The notes under the pieces were generated by a model, which saw only the letters and a list, made by a program, of their open reading frames with translations, was not told the origin of the DNA and searched no databases. From positions 21,677,561 through 21,741,560 of the forward strand of contig NC_088775.1 of the NCBI RefSeq assembly GCF_954871325.1: 64,000 nucleotides of DNA. Reading direction: 5' to 3'. The position numbers and the translations under genes are program-made. The DNA is from Gordionus sp. m RMFG-2023 (taxonomy: Eukaryota; Nematomorpha; Gordioida; Chordodea; Parachordodidae). This document shows positions 12,441 to 24,619 of this stretch, piece by piece (positions within the stretch are counted from its first letter, which is position 1; the number at the start of each line of letters is the position of its first letter).

Positions 12441-12964
12441 TTCAAGTAGTGAAAAATTGAGAGATCTTCATTATGAAATTTTAGATAGGCGACATTGTTG
12501 TTAAAATAGTAAAATAAAATACTCAGATTTCCTTACAGCATAAAATATTTTGGACCTCATTCATACATATAAAATCTTAATATGCTAAACTGATGAATTT
12601 ACAAATTTTATAGAAACACGTTGCTGCTGATTTGTTGATTCCTTAATGATCGGTCTGTTAACATATTATGTCGTATTATTTTATATTAAAAATAATAATA
12701 TTTGAATTTCATATAATATCTCCTAAAACAAACCAGATAAAATTTATTTTACGCATTGTATGCAGGGTTGCCAGTTCTCACGATTTAGCCGTGATTCTCA
12801 CGATTTCTTACCTAATTTTTTACTTACTCACGTTTTTCACACTTCACGCTTTTTTCACGTTTTTTGAGTAAATTAAAATAATCACGCTTAGTCTCACACT
12901 TTTTCTCACGTTTTTAAATTATTTAAAAATATTTAAATTTTTTAAAATATTTTTAAAAACAAAC

Positions 12965-13290
12965 CATGGAGTAATGGAACTCCATTAGCATGGGATTATA
13001 CTTGCATCGACCGATTTGCTCCCTCCTTTAATAACAACTCATTCGTGCGAGCTGAAAACTCTAACATTAATAAATTCCCTAACTTTTATGCAATCTCATA
13101 CCAATCGTATCCTACACAACCGATTTTTTTGGCAAACATACCCTAACCTTCTTCAAATCTCTTGGTAAAAAAATCCGCGCCATCACTGGTGACCCACAGG
13201 AAGGCTTCTATCTCAGACAGCGCATATCTATTGATATATGCAGATCTAACTGCAATGCCATCCACGGCTCTCTTTCTTGACCTCCTCCCA
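12965..13290 (+). pseudogene. LINE C-terminal fragment inside the hAT terminus
   Basis: Reads PWSNGTPLAWDYTCIDRFAP (about 12965-13022), then after a frame change LGKKIRAITGDPQEGFYLRQ (about 13160-13220). Both blocks match the LINE fragments at 6935-11405 and 11825-12440. It begins about 200 bp inside the hAT left terminus and has no poly(A) or target duplication of its own that I can see, so capture by the hAT is as likely as a later insertion. Confidence 0.75.
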
Positions 13291-14190
13291 CCCAACATAC
13301 AATTTACTATACTAATTATTTTTTTTTATTATTCAGTTTTTTATATATAGATTTCAATTTACCAATAGTTTACATGATATTTTTAATATATATTTTAAAA
13401 TTACGTATATATGTTTTACTTTTAACGTTCAATGTATTATTTTAAAATTGTGATATAGTTTTATATAAATCTATGATATTCCTAAAATTTTAAATTAAAT
13501 ATTGTAGTATTTGTTAATGGTTCAACTAACCAATCATATATTTTTAAATTTATATTCATTTTTATTTCATTTTTCTAAAAGAATTTGATTCTCATCTTGT
13601 GCAAAAATTTTTGGAAGAAAGTGATAGTACTGTATTTGTATTTGTACTGGTATTTATTTTATTATATAATGTTTATTTTTAGGTTTGCTCACATTCTAAT
13701 TAATGGTAAAATTAATATTATATCCCTCCGATAATCAAATTTTTTATTTAATCGGGCATGGGCTTTTTACCTCTCTTTTTATTTTCCCATGGGCGTTTAA
13801 GTAAGGGGCTTTGCCTCTTGCGCGCACAGGTAACTGAGGCCTCCCCAAAAAACGTGGATGGTCCTCTTATTTATTTAATTATTTCCCATTCTTTTATCCC
13901 AGTTAGATGGGCTCTTATGAGAGAACCAAGCGTTGCTCTGTTATATATATATCTTTGATATATATATGACATTTTAGGGCTAGTGCGCTTAATATCACTT
14001 ATCACTTAAATTTTTTTTAAACATAGTTTATAATATTAAAATTAACATATCAAATTCATATTCATTTAATAATTACCTACCTATAAATTTTGGATAGTTT
14101 ATCAAGTATAATATTAATTTAAATAATAACTATTATGGATTTTATATATCATATATTAAAACTAGTAAAATTTTAAATGAAATAAATTAA
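13291..14190. other. AT-rich hAT interior, no gene
   Basis: There is no recognisable coding content. The short frame at 13758-13958 lies over GC-richer sequence (gggcatgggc, ggggctttgcctc) of the kind seen in the palindromic motifs near 20908-20985 and does not resemble a protein I know. Confidence 0.45.
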
Positions 14191-14194
14191 TTAT

Positions 14195-14765
14195 ACATAC
14201 ACTCACAAATTATTAGTTTAATTTAATATAGATATTGCTAAATTATTTTATGAAAATGATCCTGAATCTAATTAATCAACTCTAACAAAATGTTTTAGAT
14301 ATTTCATAATTTGATTGTTAATTTAGCATCTAAGTTAAATTAAACTAATTATAATTTGTGAGAGCTTCCTGTATTTTGGATTTGCTATCCATTGTGTAAC
14401 AAGTTCAAGAAATAGAAAATGAGGGTTTAAAAGAAAATAACAAATTATAAATTAATTTTACTTAATTATTTCATAAAAATGATCCTGAATTAATCAACTC
14501 TAGCAATTAATGTTTTTATATAATTCTTAATTTGAAGTAAAATTAATTTATAATATAGGTAATTTATATTCAGTAGGTCAGATTATTATTTTTAAAAAAT
14601 GCTAACTTATAATTTGATTTATTCTCTATCTAAACCTCATTATCTAAAAATTTAATATAATATATATTTCTTGAACTTGTTACAGAATGGATTTGCAAAT
14701 TCAAAATATTTAAGGAAACTCTCACATATTATAATTAGTTTAATTTAACTTAGATATTGCTAAAT
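14195..14765. repeat. Rearranged copies of the hAT leader and a gypsy-flank motif
   Basis: 14560-14717 is a direct repeat of 18780-18920, the leader and first codons of the hAT transposase. 14320-14430 is an inverted copy of part of it. A second motif (ataattagtttaatttaac) recurs near 14205, inverted near 14345, and near 14740. A third (cctgaat..aattaatcaactcta) is at about 14260 and 14485, and inverted at 18722-18750. The block is thus shuffled pieces of sequence that also lie on the far side of the gypsy fossil. Confidence 0.65.
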
Positions 14766-14971
14766 AAACAATCTGTAATAGAAACAATTAGCCTCAAAGG
14801 CAATTAAATATATGATGAATTTTAAATATATATATATTATTAATTGTGTATGACGATTAAGTGTTTGTTTTGTAAAAGATATATCGATTAATTGTTTGTT
14901 GTGTAAAAGAATATATACTGCGGTACAAAATATAAAAAATAGTTAAAATTACAATAAAATTTATCACTATA

Positions 14972-17900
14972 ATGGCGCAGTCGTTTCAAATGGAGAAATA
15001 TAATATAAAGGAGTGCAATATGGAAGTTTATTTATCAAAGATAGAATTCATATTTAAAATCGCAAAAATAGAAGATAAAAAATCATTTTTATTAGCGAAT
15101 ATTGGATTAGAGGTTTATTCTAAATTATTTAATTTGTGTTTGCCAAAGACATTAGAGGAAATATCATATGATGACATATTTAAACTTTTAAAAAATTATT
15201 ATATGAAGAAGACAAATTTCATGTTAGAAAGATAATACTTTTTTAAAATGGAACAAGAAAAAGATGAAACCATCGTAGAGTATATTAATAAATTAAAGAT
15301 AAAGGCAAAGACGTGTGAATTTAAAGATATGTATAATACAGTATTGCGGGACAAATTAGTGTCAGGAATTAATAATGGAAAAATATTAATGAAATTAATA
15401 CACGCAGGACTTGACATGGGAAAGTGCAATACAAATCGCGACCGCAATGGAGACTATCTGCAGGGATGGAGATAAATAAAATCTCAAAAACTGTAACAAG
15501 GGAGCAGTATGACAAGTACAAACCAGTATCAAAAATTATTTGCTATTGTTGTGGATTAGGAGATCACATAAAACCTAAGTGCCCTAATTTGAATGCCATC
15601 TGCACCGCAATGGAGACTATCTGCAGGGATGGAGATAAATAAAATCTCAAAAACAGTAACAAGGGAGCAGTATGACAAGTACAAACCAGTATCAAAAATT
15701 ATTTGCTATTGTTGTGGATTAGGAGATCACATAAAACCTAAGTGCCCTAATTTGAATGCCATCTGCCATAATTGTGGGATAAAAGGACATTTACAAAAAG
15801 TATGCAGAAGGAATCGTGGGAAGAAAGAATATATTCGAACGATAGATGTTCCAGAAGATGAGCGAGAAAGTTTTGAGGATTGGGAATTTCCAGAGGAGTC
15901 TCGAGAAAAATTTGAGGTGAAATTATTGATAGATAAAATTTATATTAAATTTTTAATTAACACAGGATCGGCAGTCTCCATTTTGAATATAGAAGACGTT
16001 TACCGTTTAAAAATACCAGTAACAAAAACGGATATTATTTTAAAATCTTATAATAATGTAATGATCAATATTAAAGGTAAATGTATATTACCCGTTAATT
16101 ATATGAATAAAGTTATATATCATGAATTTATTATTGTAAACAATGGGATTAATTTGATAGGTAGAAACCTAATAAACAAATTAAAATTAATAAAAATAAA
16201 TCAATGTAATATAGTTAATGAGGTTTGGGAGGATAATATTGTACATAAATTTTCCTTATTATTTACTAAAAAATTAGGTTTACTAAGAGGGTTTAAGGCC
16301 AGTTTAGCGGTAAAATCCAACCCTCAGTTTCAATATATGAAAAGTAGACCGATACCATTTGCGTGGAAGACAAAACTCGAAACGGAATTACAACGACTGG
16401 AATCCATGGGAGTTTTAGAAAGACTAAAATACTCGTATATCGCTTCTCCGATTGTGCCCGTATTGAAGAAAGATGGATCTTTACGAATTTGCGGTGATTT
16501 CAGACAAACAGTTAATGCAAATATTTTGATAGATAAATATCCTTTACCCAGAATTAATGAATTATTAGCCACACTAAGTAATGGGTGTAAATATACAGTA
16601 TTAGATTTATCCGAAGCGTATTTTCAAATAGAGCTAGATGAGGAGGCAAAAAAGCTGTTAGTAATCAACACGCCTAGTGGATTGTATGGTTTCACACGAC
16701 TTCCGTTTGGGGTAACCTCAGTGCCAGCGATTTTTCAACAAGCAATGGATTCATTATTAAAGGGATTACCTGGAGTAGCGGTATATTTGGACGATATAAT
16801 AATTACGGGGGAATCAATTGAGAGTCATAAGAAAAATTTGATAAATGTATTAAAGACGTTAAAAATAAACGGTATGAAATTAAATCTAAAAAAATGTGAT
16901 TTTTTAAAAGAAAAGATTGAATTCTTAGGTCATACCGTTAGCGAAGAGGGAATTACGACAACAAATAAGAATGTCAATGCAATTTTAGACGCACCATTAC
17001 CAAAAAACGTCAAAGAATTACAAGCTTTTATCGGTATAATAAATTATTATCAAAAATTTATAAACAATTTCTCGACTATTGCCGCTCCATTATATAGGCT
17101 TTTAAGGAAAGATGTGCCATGGAAATGGACAAATAATGAAACAATTGTAATTAATAAATTTAAAAAATTAATATCAGAAGCACCAATTTTAACACATTAT
17201 AATCCGGAAAAACCGATAATTCTAGCTGCTAATGCGTCTCAACATGGAATAGGATCAGTTATATCTCATATCATTAACAACGAGTAAAAACCGATTGGAT
17301 ACGCGTCTCGAACATTAAATGCTGCCGAACGAAATTACAGTCAGATAGAGCGTGAGGCTTTAGCAATTATATTTGGATTAATTAAATTTAAACAATATTT
17401 AATTGGCAGACATTTCATTATCATTACTGACCATAAACCCCTAATATCGTTACATCCACATAAAAGAATAACAGATATGCCATCAAGATTAGTAAGATGG
17501 TCATTACTACTAGCAAATTATGATTATGAATTGCAACTTCGAGGGACAAAAAAAAATAGTAATGCGGATATGCTTTCCCGGTTTCCAATTGACGGTAAAC
17601 CATCTGCTTGGGAAGAGTTAGATATTAATTTAATAGTATCGGATGCTCCACAATTTATTTCAGCGTTAGATATAAAAGCACACACAAGAAATGACCCGGT
17701 ATCAAAGGTTTCACGTTACCTTACAACTGGATGGCCAAAGATAATAGAGGAAAATCTAAAACCGTTTTTTCAGCGCCGAAATGAACTCACGATGGAGGCC
17801 GGGTGTATATTATGGGGATTAAGAACCATAATTCCAAAAAAATTACAAGTAAATATTTTGTCTTTTTTACATATGGGGCATCAGGGTTATACTAAAACAA

Positions 17901-18717
17901 AATTATTGGCATAAGAGAACGTTTGGTGGCCGAATATTAACGAAGATATCGAATTACACGGTAAGAATTGTGAATTATGTCAAACAAATAATCCTGGCAA
18001 TAAAACGATCATAGGGAAATGGCCCTCCGCAAATAAACCATGGGGAAGAATTCATTTAAATTTTGCCGGACCAATTAACGGAGATATATATCTAGTAATA
18101 ATAGATAGTTTTAGTAAATGGTCTGAAATACAAAAAATGACGACGAATAATTTTACTGAAGTAAGAAAATTGTTGTTAAGACTTTTTTCTATTTTCGGTT
18201 ACCCCAATACGATTTTTACGGATAATGGCCCTCCATTTCAAAGTAGAGAATTTAGTTTATTTTGCAAAAAATTATCAATTAAAATGTATATAGTGCCCCA
18301 TACCACCCTAGAACCAACGGAGAAGCGGAGCGATTAGTACAAACTTTTAAAAAAATTTAAAAAAAACATAATGATTATAATAAAATACAAGGTTTTTTGT
18401 TTAATTATCGAAATACGGCACAAATAACCACAAAACAATCACCAAGTTCAATTATGCTTAAATTTCAACCCATAGGACCTTTACAATTAATAAAACCAAT
18501 TTATCCTCATTCATATATACCTCAGTTACCAGGTTTTTTTAATATAAATGGAAAAATATATGCAAAAGATTTTAAAAAAGATAATTGGATACCAGGTATC
18601 ATCGTTAAAAGAACAGGACCAATGACGTTTTTAGTTGAAACTAAATTAGGGGTATGGAGAAGACATATTAATCAGTTAAAACATAGGTTCGACAACTCCG
18701 ATTTAAAAAATCATTAA
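14972..18717 (+). mobile_element. Ty3/gypsy fossil, internal region
   Basis: Parts in order: gag-like region (14972-15475), CCHC zinc knuckles of nucleocapsid type (about 15540-15815), aspartic protease region (about 15960), reverse transcriptase with a YLDDI block (about 16784), RNase H, and integrase with a C-terminal region ending near 18717. It resembles invertebrate gypsy elements. A 564-residue frame is still open, so it looks comparatively young, but the element is broken, with roughly half a dozen breaks. I could not define paired LTRs; the repeats flanking it belong largely to the surrounding hAT. It lies inside the hAT at 12763-21026. Confidence 0.9.
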
Positions 18718-18882
18718 TTTCTAGAGTTGATTAATTAGATTCAGGACAGGAACATTTTTATAAAATAATTAAATAAAATTTATATAATTTATATTCAGTA
18801 GGTCAGATTTAAATATTTAAAAAAATGCTAATTTATGATTTGATGTATTCTGTATCTTCTTAAAAACCTCATTATTTACAGA

Positions 18883-20809
18883 ATGGTTTTTCAAATTCAA
18901 AATATTTCAGGAAGGTCATCCTCAACCTCAAGTTATAATTCTCAAGATGAAAAATTGAAATATAAACAAACCAAAAAGAGGAAAATATATAGGGTAGGTT
19001 ATAATAAAAGTTGGGAACAAAAATATGAATGGATAAAGCAGCATTCAGGGTCGACTGTAAAATGTAGTATATGTGCATCATGCTTTTCAATAAGCCATAG
19101 TAGAGAGTATGATATAATCAAACATGAATTCTAACAAACATAAGCTGGCAAATGAAGAATCTAGAACCAATACTACTATATCATCATATGTAACCAAATA
19201 TTCTAAGAATGAGACCTTGTGCGTTATTGCTGAAACAACATTCATATATCATTCCATAAAACATTCTCATAGCTATATGTCAGCTGATTGTTCAAGCAAG
19301 CTAATTTCCACACTTTTTCCTGACTCTAAAATTGCATCAATATTTTCATGTGGCAGAACAAAAGGCTCAAAAATAATAAAAAATATTTTGGCACCTGAAA
19401 CAAAGGCAAATATTATAAAAGATTTAAAAAACAATCATCCATTTTCAATACTAACGGATGCATAGAATAAAGGTTATATAAAAACATTTCTCTTATTACT
19501 TAGATACTTCAACAAAAATAATGAAATAAATGTTAAATTATTTAAATTTTTTTCTTCTGACAGTAAAATCTCTAAGGACATATCTAGATGTTTGCTAGAA
19601 AATTTAAAAATCGCTGGACTTGATATTTCGAATGTAACGGCCTATTGTGCAGATAACGCATCTGTAAACTTTGGGAAAAATCAAAGTATTTGGACAGAAT
19701 TGAAAAGTCATAATAATAATATTATACCAATAGGCTATATATGCCATATTCTTCACAATTCGTTCAAAAAGGCCGTAATTTTTCTCAAATATGATATTTA
19801 TAGTAATAAAATGCTATAATGAATTTAGCAACACGACAAAAAGAGTTACAATTTTAAAAGAATTGGTAGAATGATTAGATTTAAAATGGTCAAATTACTT
19901 CGCCATGTTCCAACACGCTGGCTTACATTAATCCCAGCGATTGAGAGGATGCTTAAGTATTTTCAACCCCTTAAAGAATATTTTTTATCATTATCAGTAA
20001 CCCCACCAATTTTGAAAATATTTTTTGAAGATGATTTTGCAGAGGCCTATTTAGGTGTTGTCCTTAACGTTGGCACTTTAGTTAATAACATAAATTTACA
20101 ATTGCAATCTGAAGATGTATTAGCAATATATATACATGATCTTATCCTAAAATTAAAGAATTCATTAAATTTAAAAATTCGACAAAATTTTTATGGGAGC
20201 ATTTCTAAAAATATTTTACAACATAATAATGATGTAAAGAAGGCAATAAATTTCAATAATGAATCAAAGATATTTATAAAAAATATTATAGATTATGTAG
20301 AAAAATGTTATGATATAATAGATAATATAGGGAAATATCTTAGCCCTATGACATTGGATAATGTCAGCATTTGAGCAATTACAAAAAATTATTATTAATT
20401 ATAAAATACCAGATATAGATATAGATAGTCTCTTTGAGGAATATTCGCAATTTTATTCATATTATGAAGAAAAATTATCAAAAAACAATCATATGAATGC
20501 CCAAGAAGAATGGATGGAATTCCTCTCTAATAAAAATTCACCCTTGATAGAGAAAATATGCGATTTCCTATTTTCTATTCCGCATTCAAATGCTTCACCC
20601 GAGAGAATATTCAGTTTAATGAATACTGCTTGGAGAAAAGAACGCAATCGATTACATTTATCAACATTGGAAGAGGAAATTATGATGAAACAAGATTTTA
20701 ATTATTCATGTAAAGAGTTCTCAGCCTATCTCCACAGTGCTGATGGGAAATCTTTATTACCACTTTTAAAATCATGCGATATTTATAACATGGAAAATTA
20801 TATATTATA
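18883..20809 (+). pseudogene. hAT transposase, CAGGGTTGCCA family, decayed
   Basis: The transposase of the surrounding element. The N-terminus MVFQIQNISG is followed by a zinc-finger-like region with KCSICASCF and H-x-H spacing (about 18990-19130). Then come PFSILTDA (about 19440), the core CADNASVNFGKNQSIW (about 19650), RHVPTRWLTLIPAIERMLKY (about 19900) and a C-terminal hAT dimerisation block, PHSNASPERIFSLMNTAWRK (about 20580-20640). It is broken by a frame change after about 19130, a TAG at 19463-19465, frame changes near 19810-19890 and one near 20365. About 640 codons in total, a normal hAT length. It is inactive as it stands, but it is the best-preserved family member here. Confidence 0.88.
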
Positions 20810-20907
20810 ATAAGATTAGTAAATCAATAAAGAATTTGAATTTTCATTGTCTTAAAAATTTTTTAAATATAACATATTAACATAGATTAGTTTGTTATAT
20901 CAACATT

Positions 20908-20985
20908 CCCGGCCGAAGGCCGGGCAAAAGTGGGCCGAAGGCCCGCAAATTGGGGGTATGGGGGGCGAAGCCCCCTATTTAAAGA
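20908..20985. repeat. GC-rich palindromic motifs near the hAT 3' end
   Basis: Short palindromes cggccgaaggccg, gggccgaaggccc and ggggggcgaagcccccc sit in otherwise AT-rich DNA. A related cgaccgaaggcccgcaaa lies at about 11127-11145, just inside the 3' end of the sister hAT. They look like element-borne hairpins, not host sequence. Confidence 0.6.
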
Positions 20986-21249
20986 AAAACTCACGTTTTC
21001 AAGTGAATAATAATCTGGCAACCCTGATTGTATGACAACATTGTAAATTTTACAATACAAATGTTTTTTTTAAATTAATTTTATTTATTTTATATTAATC
21101 TAAAAAATATATATCATAATTTTTAAACGACAAGCTCTGAATAGAAATATAATAATTTAATATTAGATTTCTTTGGGTCTCTTAGATAATATAAATAATA
21201 TTGATATAAGTTTTGGCACTCATCAAATTTTGATTAATTTTTTTTAAAA

Positions 21250-21921
21250 ATGAATGTTAGAAACCCGGGCCGGGTTTTAAAAAAAATACCCGAGTCAGGG
21301 CCCAATATTAAGCTGAATATTTATAAAAATTAAAAATAATTAAAATAAAATATATATCCAAATTGTGTGTCATAGAACAATATATCACATTTATTCACTT
21401 ATCATATTTCTAGAAAATATTATTTAATTAAATTAAAAGCAACAAAGATACATTTAATATTCATAATATAATACAATTTAGGGAAAAAGTTTATTTTAGA
21501 TAAGTATCCATTTATCTTTTTTTCTCTGTCCCAAATTCAGGCAATTACTTATGTTGCTAGGGAGAAAGTGCAAAATTACTAATACTTATATTAATAACTA
21601 TTTTAAATAACAAGAAATATGGGAATTACTTATGACCAGTTGAATAGAAAGTGTTTTTGGCGATTTAAACTTACTCCTTTTACGTCAAATGGGGAGATAA
21701 GTTGAAGTTATTATATATGGTATATTCGCTAAAACGATCTGTAAAATACCGTAAAGATTTTTATTTTTGAAAAACCAAGACCGTAAAAAAAAATTTATTT
21801 ACCTTGACAGAACTTTTTTTAAAGAAGCGAAAATTTTTTTCGTATCCGGGCCGTGCAAATTGTGTTTCTGCAGGTCCTTGCTATTTAATGATCGTACGAA
21901 TATAAAAGTTATTATTCATTA
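21250..21921. repeat. GC-motif repeat, probable MITE remnant
   Basis: Contains cccgggccgggtttt near 21264 and ccgggccgtgcaaattgtg near 21846 in AT-rich filler, the same kind of motif as the neighbouring element at 21922-22795. I cannot pair its ends. No coding content. Confidence 0.35.
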
Positions 21922-22795
21922 AGAGATCTACAAATCACAGCCCGATCCGTACCCGGCCCAAGTCGGATGGGTCTATTTTTAAATAATTTTAGTTCAGGCT
22001 GGGTGTGGCCTAATATTTTTAAAAAAAAATTTAGGCCAGGTTTGGTTTAAATTTTAGAATATGATAACTTTACACTTTTGTCAAATAAATTGATAGTATT
22101 AATGATAAAATTTTTAAGATTGTTTTATTTTTTAAATCTAGAAATTATTTATAATCATTTATTTATATATATGAAATATTAAAATCCACAATCAATATTT
22201 TAATTATATATTTGTGTGTAGATGTGTTATTAGCTCAATAAATTATTTTCCAGATTTTTAGACGATGTATCTGTATCTAGATACATTTAAAAAGTATCTT
22301 AAAACTAAAATTTTTGATGTATTTTTATGAATTTCAAACTAATATTTTGATTTAGATTCACTATTTAAATTAATTGCAATATGTTAATTTCTTTATATTA
22401 AGAGAATCTAACTAAAACTAAGTCTTTCAAGAAAAAAACTTAAACAGGTTATTTATATGTTTCAATAACAAATACACAATACAGATTACAAATATCAAAC
22501 ACAATCATTTATAACCGGTTGTTAATAGATAGCAATAGAGGAGAAATATGAGAACCAGACATTGGAAAAAAAATTAGATTTAGATAGTAGAAATGTCATA
22601 AACAAAAAATTTAAACAAAATAGTTGGGGTCATGGTGGACTTTAGTAAAATTCTATCCGAACCGGGCTTGACCTTTTATAAATTTCTGGCTAGGTCAATT
22701 TTCCAAATTTTTTAGAAGTTTAACGGGTCTGGTGCAACTTGTGCCAAAGTTTCTAATGGGCTAAGGGCAAGGTTGGCTTTGCAGACCTCTAATGT
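21922..22795. mobile_element. Probable non-autonomous hAT (MITE-like)
   Basis: The left end AGAGATCTACAAA and the reverse complement of the right end AGAGGTCTGCAAA agree at 11 of 13 positions. Subterminal GC-rich motifs follow on both sides (cccggcccaagtcgg; gaaccgggcttgacc; gggtctggtgcaac). No open frame. No convincing target-site duplication, so the boundaries are inferred from the inverted repeat alone. Confidence 0.5.
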
Positions 22796-24619
22796 CAATC
22801 TCAATTTATTTGCTGAAAGCATGTCATACAATATATTTTTATTAATTTATTAAACCGGAGATAGCAGAGGTCAAAATATTAGGCTCTGACCGGATTTGAA
22901 AAAATTTCCTTTTCCAAGCTATTGGCTTAGATTTTATAAAAATAATTATTTTATGGAGTCGCTGAAATTTTTAACATTTCTTTATTTTAATTGCTTTAGG
23001 TCGATTTTATGAATATTAAGGGAGATGACCAATTAAATAAATATTAAGCGTCCCATTATAAGGTTTTTCATTTTTTAAATGATTAATTAATATAATTTTT
23101 TTTTTAATCAGAATTTGTATTTTTTTTAGTTTTTGGGTCAGGCTTTGGCTCTGGTCGGCACGTTTCTCATGTTAACTATACCAATACATTAAAAGACGAT
23201 CATATGCTAATTAAAACAAGTTTCGAAGAAAAACACTAGAATTATACTATCTAATTTGTCAATTTTCTAAAAGAAATTCAAATTTTGTACCGTTCAATGA
23301 GCTATTAAACGATTAGAAAATTCTGATTCAATTATCCGAAAGTCTGATAATAAAAGAGCCAGAACAGCTAGGTTTAGAGAAAATATCGCCCAAGTTGAAG
23401 AGCATTTTATATATCTCAAGATAGTCAATTTAATATACCAAATTGCAAGTAATATTTGCAAGACATGCACACATTCCTTATAGAAAGTTATTATGAAGTA
23501 TAAAAGTATAAAATATTTCGAATGTTTGAAATATCCAACACTCATGAAAGGTTTTATAAAGAATTGAACGGTGTCAAGCCTTATACAGATAATGCACGCA
23601 TAAAAATGTAAAACACAAGATCATTCATGATATAGGGCTGCAAGGTTTCACCCCATACCCGGGAGACTTGCACAATATCTTAAAATTTTTGAATTTCTCG
23701 CACATTAAAAATCTTAGAATTACATTGTTAAATGATAAATAATAATGTTAGAAAAAGTATTCTGTTTAATTTTTTTTATTTTTTAATTTAATTTTTTTTA
23801 TATTGGAATATAATTTTTATTATGAATGTAACATGCGAATTATATTTTAAAATAAAATTAAAACAATGAGATAAAACTAAAAAAAAATCTATAAAAATAG
23901 CTGAGGACCGTAAAGCATTATCAAGAAACATGTCTAATTTGTTTTAGTAAGATAACAAATCTATGCATTATAAATGAATAAATTTTAAAGTTTATCCTCT
24001 TTGTCAGGAGGTGAATTGGTCAGTAAGTCAAAGGGGAAAAGTCCCTTGGGGCCTCGAGATTTTATAAATTTAGGGGCTTTAGGAAAGAATTTGGACACAG
24101 ATTTCAATATCGTTTCCTTCAAATGATAATAGCATTCCAATTCCATCCCTAACTTTAAAAGAGAATCTTCATCTTTGTCAACATTTTTAATATCTACATC
24201 CATGAATTGAAATTTATTATCTAGCTTATCATACACAGAAGCAACGTTTCCAAAGACAAAGAACTAGTCAGATTTATTTTATTTAAATTTAAATGCAACA
24301 ATTTCACAAAACTTGCTTTTTTAAAGAAAAACCAAATCCACCATGAAACTAAATACATCGCATTTGAATTACAGAGGGTTATTCAGATAAGGTAACACGA
24401 AACTGACTTTCAGCTGCCTTAATTAATAATGAAACTAAACTTATTTACTGCTCAATTTGTATAACTTTTCTTTATTATGAGAATGCATTTTTAAAAGGGT
24501 GGACCAATTGACAATAGCATACAAGATTATATTAATCATAAACTTATAGCGGCGAAAGCAAAACAAATTTCAAACAATACTCATGTATAAAAAAATATAT
24601 TTGGAATTGGTAAGTTGTT
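22796..24619. other. No assignable gene; scattered element scraps
   Basis: 22860-23160 has GC-motif ends (gaccggattt; gggtcaggctttggctctgg) like the MITEs to its left. 23635-23720 (gggctgcaaggtttcacccc, then gggagacttgcacaat) resembles the left terminus of the hAT at 7762. Small open frames at 23294-23545 (minus) and 23985-24236 (minus) match nothing I recognise. The second is hydrophilic with a KAPKFIKSRGPKGLFPFDLL stretch and might be a decayed exon. Confidence 0.35.

Larger units (their letters stand above)
12763..21026 (+). mobile_element. Long composite hAT transposon, CAGGGTTGCCA family
   Basis: The termini CAGGGTTGCCAG (12763) and CTGGCAACCCTG (21026) form a 12-bp inverted repeat. They are flanked by a perfect 8-bp target-site duplication, attgtatg at 12755-12762 and 21027-21034. 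The ends carry CTCACG repeats. Contents in order are a LINE fragment (12965-13290), AT-rich filler, a rearranged leader region (14195-14765), a Ty3/gypsy fossil (14972-18717) and a decayed hAT transposase (18883-20809). Matching duplications outside the whole show that it entered as a hAT; the gypsy presumably arrived later. Confidence 0.92.

Noticed and set aside
13758-13958. Open frame of 66 codons in a GC-richer patch
   Set aside because: No protein-like conservation; the patch consists of palindromic repeat sequence inside the hAT.
16330-16572. Minus-strand frame
   Set aside because: Shadow of the reverse-transcriptase coding strand of the gypsy fossil.
14195-18920. Direct repeats around the gypsy as its LTRs
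   Set aside because: The repeats contain the hAT leader and the first codons of its transposase, so they belong to the hAT. No TG...CA bounded pair was found.
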